DNA from: Streptomyces caeruleatus
GTDB lineage: Bacteria > Actinomycetota > Actinomycetes > Streptomycetales > Streptomycetaceae
DNA length: 64,000 nt
NCBI RefSeq assembly: GCF_001514235.1
Contig: NZ_KQ948931.1
Location: forward strand, 1-64,000
Direction: 5' to 3'
The notes beneath the pieces were generated by a model. It saw only the letters and a program-made list of their open reading frames with translations, did no database searches and had not been told where the DNA came from. Position numbers and translations under genes: made by a program. Positions 58,858 through 64,000 of this stretch are shown here, in pieces (within the stretch, counting starts at the first letter, position 1; every line of letters starts with the position of its first letter).

Positions 58858-59760
58858 ATGAGTCTGCGCCTGAGCACCGTGATCCTCCCGTACCGCCGCT
58901 GGTCCGAGGGGGGCCGCGAGGCATGGCAGCGCGCGGAGCAGCTCGGCTTCCATGCCGCGTACACCTACGACCACCTGTCCTGGCGGAGTTTCCGCGACGG
59001 TCCCTGGTTCGGTGCGGTGCCGACTCTGACAGCCGCCGCTGCCGTCACCGACCGTCTGCGGCTGGGCACGCTGGTCACCTCGCCGAACTTCCGGCATCCG
59101 GTGCCCTACGCCAAGGAACTGATCTCCCTGGACGACATCTCCGGCGGCCGTTTCACGCTCGGTGTGGGTGCGGGCGGCTCCGGCTTCGACGCCACCGTGC
59201 TCGGCCAGGACCCTTGGTCGCCGCGCGAGCGGGCCGACCGGTTCGCCGAGTTCGTCCAGCTCCTGGACCGACTGCTGGCCTCGGACTCGGTGTCCTACGA
59301 GGGCGACTTCTACTCGGCGCACGAGGCGCGCAACATCCCGGGCTGTGTGCAGCGCCCCCGGCTGCCCTTCGCGGTGGCCGCGACCGGGCCGCGCGGGCTG
59401 CGGCTCGCGGCGCAGTACGGGCAGGCCTGGGTGACCACGGGCGACCCCAAGCTGTACGAGAACGGCACTCCTGAACAGTCGGTTCAAGCCATTCGCGGAC
59501 AGGCCGAGAAGCTGGCCGACGCCTGCGCCGCGATCGGTCGGGACGTGGCCGCCATCGACAAGGTCCTGCTCACCGGTTTCACCCCGGATCGTGCCCGGCC
59601 GCTGGAGTCCCTCGACGCCTTCGTGGACTTCGCGGGACGCCATCAGGAGCTGGGATTCACCGAGATCGTCGTCCACTGGCCGATCCCCGACTCGGACTTC
59701 GCGGCCGACGAGAAGGTCTTCGAGCAGATCGCCATGGAGGCGGCGGCGCAGCTGCGGTGA
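58858..59760 (+). CDS. LLM-class F420- or flavin-dependent oxidoreductase
   Basis: The 300-residue protein is a luciferase-like TIM barrel: L-S-T-V-I-L-P-Y, T-Y-D-H-L, L-G-T-L-V-T-S-P-N-F-R-H-P, I-S-G-G-R-F-T-L-G-V-G-A-G-G and F-A-V-A-A-T-G-P-R-G. Actinobacterial members of this shape often use F420. The substrate is unknown. The ATG at 58858 was preferred over a GTG at 58825 that lies inside the parS site. Confidence 0.88.
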   Translation: MSLRLSTVILPYRRWSEGGREAWQRAEQLGFHAAYTYDHLSWRSFRDGPWFGAVPTLTAAAAVTDRLRLGTLVTSPNFRHPVPYAKELISLDDISGGRFTLGVGAGGSGFDATVLGQDPWSPRERADRFAEFVQLLDRLLASDSVSYEGDFYSAHEARNIPGCVQRPRLPFAVAATGPRGLRLAAQYGQAWVTTGDPKLYENGTPEQSVQAIRGQAEKLADACAAIGRDVAAIDKVLLTGFTPDRARPLESLDAFVDFAGRHQELGFTEIVVHWPIPDSDFAADEKVFEQIAMEAAAQLR

Positions 59761-59890
59761 GATCGACGGTGGTGTTGTTGCTGGTCAGGGCGTTGGAAGC
59801 GGTGCCGGCAGGGGCGGTTTCTCCTCAGGCGGCCCCTCAGATGTGCGGACTCCCGCACGGTCGTGCAGGCATATGCGGGAGAATGAGCCG

Positions 59891-60751
59891 GTGACCTCAG
59901 CGACTCGACAGCCCCAGACCCCGGCGGCCGCCGTCCGCCCGCGGCTCATCGCCACCGACCTGGACGGCACCCTGCTGCGGGACGACAAGTCCGTCTCCCC
60001 CCGCACGATCGCCGCGCTGGCCGCCGCCGAGGAGGCGGGCATCGAGGTGTTCTTCGTCACCGGCCGCCCGGCCCGCTGGATGAACGTCGTCAGCGACCAC
60101 GTCCACGGTCACGGTCTGGCGATCTGCGGCAACGGCGCGGCCGTGGTCGACCTGCACGGCGGTCCCGGCGCCCACCGGTTCGTGAAGGTCCGGGAGCTGG
60201 CCAGGGACAACGCCCTGGACGCCGTACGGCTGCTGCGCGACGCGGCTCCGGGCACGGTGTACGCGGTGGAGCAGACGTACGGCTTCTACCAGGAGCCGGA
60301 CTATCCCAAGCTGCACATGGAGATACCGGACAATCTCGCGCCGGCCGAGGACCTGCTGGCGCCGGACGCCCCCGGGGCCGGCGAGCCGGTGCTCAAGATC
60401 CTCGCCTACCACCCTTCTCTCGACCCCGACGCCTTCCTCACCCTCGCCCGCCTCGCCATCGGCGACCGCGCCAACGTCACCCGCTCCAGCCCCAGCGCCC
60501 TGCTGGAGATCAGCGGCCCCGGTGTCTCCAAGGCCAGCACGCTCGCGCTGTGCTGCGCCGAGCGCGGGATCTCGCACGAGGAGGTCGTGGCCTTCGGGGA
60601 CATGCCCAACGACGTCGAGATGCTGACCTGGGCAGGCCAGTCGTACGCGATGGGCAACGCGCACCCGGATGTGATCGCCGCGGCGTCGGGGCGGACGGTC
60701 GCCAACAACGACGACGGTGTCGCGGTCGTGATCGAACAGCTCCTGGCGTAA
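59891..60751 (+). CDS. HAD-superfamily Cof-type phosphatase
   Basis: The 286-residue protein shows A-T-D-L-D-G-T-L-L (motif I), F-F-V-T-G-R (motif II), G-V-S-K-A-S-T (Lys) and G-D-M-P-N-D-V-E-M (motif IV). It is a paralogue of the HAD protein at 48192 and probably dephosphorylates a sugar phosphate or cofactor. The GTG at 59891 has GGGAG upstream; an in-frame ATG at 59873 is the alternative. It converges with the M23 gene, whose stop is only 18 bp away. Confidence 0.88.
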   Translation: MTSATRQPQTPAAAVRPRLIATDLDGTLLRDDKSVSPRTIAALAAAEEAGIEVFFVTGRPARWMNVVSDHVHGHGLAICGNGAAVVDLHGGPGAHRFVKVRELARDNALDAVRLLRDAAPGTVYAVEQTYGFYQEPDYPKLHMEIPDNLAPAEDLLAPDAPGAGEPVLKILAYHPSLDPDAFLTLARLAIGDRANVTRSSPSALLEISGPGVSKASTLALCCAERGISHEEVVAFGDMPNDVEMLTWAGQSYAMGNAHPDVIAAASGRTVANNDDGVAVVIEQLLA

Positions 60752-60769
60752 CGGCACCAGGGCCTGGGC

Positions 60770-61852
60770 CTAGCCGACCGGCGCTTCTCGCTCCGCCAGC
60801 CACGGCACCGGATCCACCGCCGAGCCCATCTCCGGCGTGACCCGCACCTCGAAGTGCAGGTGCGGGCCCGTGGAGTTGCCGGTCGTGCCCGACTGGCCGA
60901 TCCACTGCCCGGTGTCGACCCGCTCGCCCTGGTCCACGGCGACGGACGCGAGATGGGCGTACTGCGTGAAGTAGCCGTCCGCGTGCCGGACGACGATCTC
61001 CATGCCGAAGGCGCCTGCGCACGCCACCTTGACCACCCGCCCGTCCCCCACGGCGCGCACGGGCGTCCCGATCGGCACCGCGAAGTCCTGCCCGGTGTGC
61101 CGGTGCGCCCATCGCAGTCCGCCGCTGCCGAACGCGGCGGACAGTTCGTACGACTGAACCGGCGTGACCCACGTGCTCGCACGGTCCGTCTTCTTCTGGT
61201 CGAGCCGGACGGCACCGGGGCAGGAGCCGGCCGCGACGGAGGCGTCGGCCTGTCCCTGCAACTGCCACCGCGCCTCTTCGAGCTTGTCCTCGATGCCCCG
61301 CTTGAGCCGCGCGAGCTCGGTGTTGCGCTGCTCCAGCGATTGCCAGGCCGCCGCGGACCTGGCCTCGTCCCGGGAGAGCCGGGCCTCGGCGCGGCGGCTC
61401 TTGTCGATGGCGTTGCCGACCGCCAGGTTCGTCTGCGAGAACACGTGCTGGCCGCGCATCAGCTGGTCCGGGCTCGTCGCGAGGATGATCTGCGCGGTGA
61501 GCGGCATCCCGCCACCGCTGCGGTACTGGGCACGCGCGAGCCGGCCCAGGTCCTCGCGCAGGACGCCCATCTACCGTCGCTCCCGTTCGAGCAGCTTCTC
61601 GATCCGCAGTGCCTGCGCCCGCTGCGCCTCGGCCTCCTGGCGTCCCGCCTCATACCGCTCCGTCGCCAGCGCCGCGTCCTCGTACAGCTGCACCACCCGC
61701 GCGCTGAGAACCGAGTCACCGCCCGTTCCGGTGCCGTTGCGGTTCGGGCCGCCCTTGCCGTCACCGACCGCGTCGACGGGCAGGGCGACGAGTGAGGTGA
61801 TCGCGCACAGAAGCGCCGGAACGACCAGGAGGCGACGGCGATGTGAGCACAT
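60770..61852 (-). pseudogene. M23 peptidase gene interrupted by an in-frame TAG
   Basis: The frame 61852-60770 would encode 360 residues but has TAG at 61571-61573 (codon 94), followed at once by ATG (61568-61570). Part one (93 residues) holds the signal peptide (L-L-V-V-P-A-L-L-C-A-I-T) and the start of a coiled coil. Part two (266 residues) continues the coiled coil and carries the M23 domain, with H-R-H-T-G-Q-D-F and G-P-H-L-H-F-E-V. If the TAG is real, reinitiation would give a peptidase without a signal, so cell-wall hydrolysis would probably be lost. One C-to-T change from CAG is the simplest origin. Confidence 0.8.
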
Positions 61853-61996
61853 GCCAGCGATCCTGGCTCGCGGATCGGGTCTGGGCCTCGTTCAGGTCGT
61901 ACGCCCGGGGGACGGGTTGCTGCGGATGGGTCAGTACGGGTGTTGACGCGGACTCCCGCAGGAGCGCGGAGCCAGCCGGGCAACGAAGCGCGGGCG

Positions 61997-64000
61997 CTAC
62001 GGCGCCCCCACCAGCAGATCGGCCTCCTCCTCCCGAGCCACCATCGTCCGCAACGGCCCCTCCACCGCGGCCAGCTCCGCGAAGGCCCCCCGCTGCACCA
62101 CCCGCCCCTGCTCCAGCACGACCACCTCGTCCACGGCGTCCAGCCCGGCCAGCCGGTGGGTGATGAGCAGCGTCGTACGGCCCTCGGTGGCGGCCAGCAG
62201 GTCGGCGGTGAGGGCGTCGGCGGTCGGCAGGTCGAGATGCTCGGCGGGCTCGTCGAGGACGAGGACGGGGAAGTCGGCGAGCAGTGCGCGGGCCAGCGCG
62301 AGCCGCTGCCGCTGCCCACCCGAAAGCCGTGCGCCGTGCTCGCCCACGAGCGTGTCCAACCCGTCGGGCAGCCCGTCAGCCCAGTCGAGCAACCGGGCGC
62401 GCTTCAGCGCGTCGCGCAGTTCGGCCTCGGTGGCGTCCTTCTTGGCGAGGAGCAGGTTCTCGCGCACGGAGCTGTCGAAGAGGTGCGCGTCCTGCGCGCA
62501 CAGCCCGACGAGCCGCCGTACGTCGTCGCCGTCGAGCGCATACGCGTCCACGCCGCCGAGCGTGTACGAGCCCGCGCCGGCGTCCAGGAAGCGCAGCAGC
62601 ACCTGCGCCAGCGTCGTCTTGCCGGACCCGGACGGTCCGACGACGGCGATCCGGCGGCCCTCCTCCAGCGTCAGGTCGAGGCCGGCGAGGGCGTCCCGGT
62701 CCTGTCCCGCGTGGCGAGCGGTCAGGTCCCTGACGGCGACCGGGAAGGGCGACGCGGGCGCCTGCCGGGGCCGCTCCGGTTCCCGTACGGGCTCGGGCGC
62801 GTCCAGCACCTCGTACACGCGCTCGGCGCTCTTGCGCACCCGCTGCCGGTACTGCACGGCGAGCGGCATGCCCAGGACGGCCTCGAAGGCGGCCAGCGGG
62901 GTGAGGACCACGACGGCCATCGCCACGCCACCGAGCCGTCCGTCGGCGACCGCCTGGGCGCCCACGAGAGCGGTGGCGGCGACGGTGAACCCGGAGATCA
63001 GCGCGGTGAGTCCGTCCCCGAGCGCGGTCGCGGTGGCGGCCCGCGAGGCGATCCGGGTGAGCGTCCCGTCGGCCCGTCGTGCTTCGGCGGTACGGCTGGG
63101 CAGGGCGCCGGCGACGGTCAGCTCCGCTGTGCCGGTGAGCAGATCCGTCACGCGGGTCGCGAGCACGCCTCGGGCAGGGGCCAGCCTGCGTTCGGCGCGT
63201 CGGGCGACGGCGCCCGTGACGAGCGGGACTCCGGCGCCGGCGACGAGCAGCCCGACCGCGAGTACCGCACCGGCCTCGGGCAGCAGCCATGCGGTGAAGC
63301 CGACGGCCGCGGCGGACACGACGGTCGCGGAAGCCGCGGGCAACAGCCACCGCAGCCAGTAGTCCTGGAGCGCGTCCACATCGGTGACGAGCCTCGCCAG
63401 CAGGTCCCCCCGCCGTGTGCGGCGCAGCCCTGCCGGTGCGAGCCGCTCCAGCCTGCGGTACACGGCGACCCTGGTGTCGGCCAGCATCCGCAGCACCGCG
63501 TCATGCGACACCAGGCGTTCGGCGTACCGGAACACCGCCCGCCCGATACCGAAAGCCCGCGTCGCCGTGACGGCCACCATCAGATAGAGCACGGGCGGCT
63601 GCTGCGAGGCCCGCGAGATGAGCCACCCGGAGGTGGCCATGAGCCCGACGGCGCTGCCGAGCGCGAGGCTGCCGAGCAGCAGCGCGAGCGCGAGGCGACC
63701 GCTCCGGGGGCCGGACATGCCACGGACGCGGGCGAGGGCACCTCGCGGGCCCGCCGTGGGGGACACGGTCTCGGCGTCGACCGGAGTCGTCCGGGCCCTG
63801 TCCTCAGCGACGCCGCCATGCCCTTCCGGCTCGATCGGACGGCCGGTGGACACGGACGACTTGGGCGGCGCGCTCGCCTGCTCGGGCGCCGCCGCCTCCG
63901 CCTCCGTCAGCCGCACCACCCGGTCGGCCACACCCAGCAGCGCCGGCCGATGCACCACGAGCAGCACGGTCCGTCCCACCGCCAGCCTCCGCACGGCCTC
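61997..64000 (-). CDS. cydCD: CydDC-type ABC exporter, CydC half (partial)
   Basis: The gene runs off the right edge. The visible part begins with the tail of an ATPase (T-V-L-L-V-V-H-R-P-A-L-L-G), a linker with Pro/Thr (about 45-90), then a six-helix ABC membrane domain (100-395) and a second ATPase with Walker A G-P-S-G-S-G-K-T-T, signature L-S-G-G-Q-R-Q-R-L and Walker B V-L-V-L-D-E-P-A-E. So CydD and CydC are fused in one chain. CydDC exports thiols (cysteine, glutathione analogues) needed for cytochrome bd assembly. The stop is TAG at 61997. Confidence 0.88.
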   Translation of the reverse strand, partial: EAVRRLAVGRTVLLVVHRPALLGVADRVVRLTEAEAAAPEQASAPPKSSVSTGRPIEPEGHGGVAEDRARTTPVDAETVSPTAGPRGALARVRGMSGPRSGRLALALLLGSLALGSAVGLMATSGWLISRASQQPPVLYLMVAVTATRAFGIGRAVFRYAERLVSHDAVLRMLADTRVAVYRRLERLAPAGLRRTRRGDLLARLVTDVDALQDYWLRWLLPAASATVVSAAAVGFTAWLLPEAGAVLAVGLLVAGAGVPLVTGAVARRAERRLAPARGVLATRVTDLLTGTAELTVAGALPSRTAEARRADGTLTRIASRAATATALGDGLTALISGFTVAATALVGAQAVADGRLGGVAMAVVVLTPLAAFEAVLGMPLAVQYRQRVRKSAERVYEVLDAPEPVREPERPRQAPASPFPVAVRDLTARHAGQDRDALAGLDLTLEEGRRIAVVGPSGSGKTTLAQVLLRFLDAGAGSYTLGGVDAYALDGDDVRRLVGLCAQDAHLFDSSVRENLLLAKKDATEAELRDALKRARLLDWADGLPDGLDTLVGEHGARLSGGQRQRLALARALLADFPVLVLDEPAEHLDLPTADALTADLLAATEGRTTLLITHRLAGLDAVDEVVVLEQGRVVQRGAFAELAAVEGPLRTMVAREEEADLLVGAP

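Overview
The window is a gene-dense, very GC-rich stretch of an actinobacterial chromosome, almost certainly Streptomyces. Supporting signs are frequent GTG starts, GTGA/ATGA stop-start overlaps, SSI-type protease inhibitor, DUF6233, HGxxPAAT, DUF5926 and amphi-Trp small families, several SpoIIE-type phosphatases with stand-alone anti-sigma-type ATPases, and a perfect parS site (TGTTTCACGTGAAACA, 58817-58832). In Streptomyces parS sites cluster around oriC, so this is probably core chromosome on one side of the origin. There is no integrase, phage module, IS element or CRISPR array.

Layout. 1-3.7 kb: a small membrane protein divergent from a MarR regulator, a GtrA-like membrane protein, and a coupled RutA monooxygenase/cysteine amidohydrolase pair. 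3.8-9.3 kb: a 1,141-residue GAF-PAS-PAS-GAF-PP2C-HATPase protein, then a coupled PP2C phosphatase and MASE1 membrane sensor. 9.3-12 kb: small conserved proteins, tRNA-Arg(ACG), tRNA-Ser(GCT) and a secreted subtilisin inhibitor. 12-16.4 kb: a large, apparently catalytically degenerate PAS/histidine-kinase-like/receiver protein. 16.5-22 kb (minus strand): acyl-CoA ligase, SigE-family sigma factor, and a coupled MaoC / MaoC-DUF35 / thiolase triad like ChsH2-ChsH1-Ltp2. 22-25.6 kb: a secreted Asn/Gln-rich protein, a prim-pol domain protein behind a LexA-like box, small proteins and tRNA-Ser(TGA). 25.7-38.3 kb: HtrA-type protease, GDPD phosphodiesterase, two anti-sigma-type ATPases, SEC-C/DUF5926 protein, a second prim-pol-like protein, a GAF-PP2C with an altered active site, aminopeptidase P, a frameshifted CitG-like gene and a Tat-exported intradiol dioxygenase. 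39.6-45.2 kb: an extracytoplasmic copper-handling operon (YcnI, Sco, PCuAC/ECuC, CopCD, DtpA). 45.3-50.4 kb: pheA, serS, a HAD phosphatase, tRNA-Ser(GCT) and many minisatellites. 50.6-54.1 kb: a four-gene ABC-2 exporter operon. 54.4-58.7 kb: M24 peptidase, EphD-like hydrolase-SDR fusion and MerR regulator in one operon, then Tpt1/KptA. 58.8-64 kb: parS, LLM oxidoreductase, second HAD phosphatase, an M23 peptidase gene broken by an in-frame TAG, and the CydC half of a CydDC-type exporter running off the right end.

How the genes fit together. The clearest integrated unit is the copper operon: lipoprotein and membrane copper chaperones upstream of a Tat-exported dye-decolorising peroxidase. PP2C phosphatases and HATPase proteins recur (five genes) and suggest partner-switching control of sigma factors. 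Two gene disruptions (citG-like frameshift, M23 amber), an antisense overlap of about 600 bp, DnaA-box clusters next to serS and tpt1, and intergenic minisatellites sharing one core are the main oddities. All coordinates and start choices come from reading the sequence; no database search was run.
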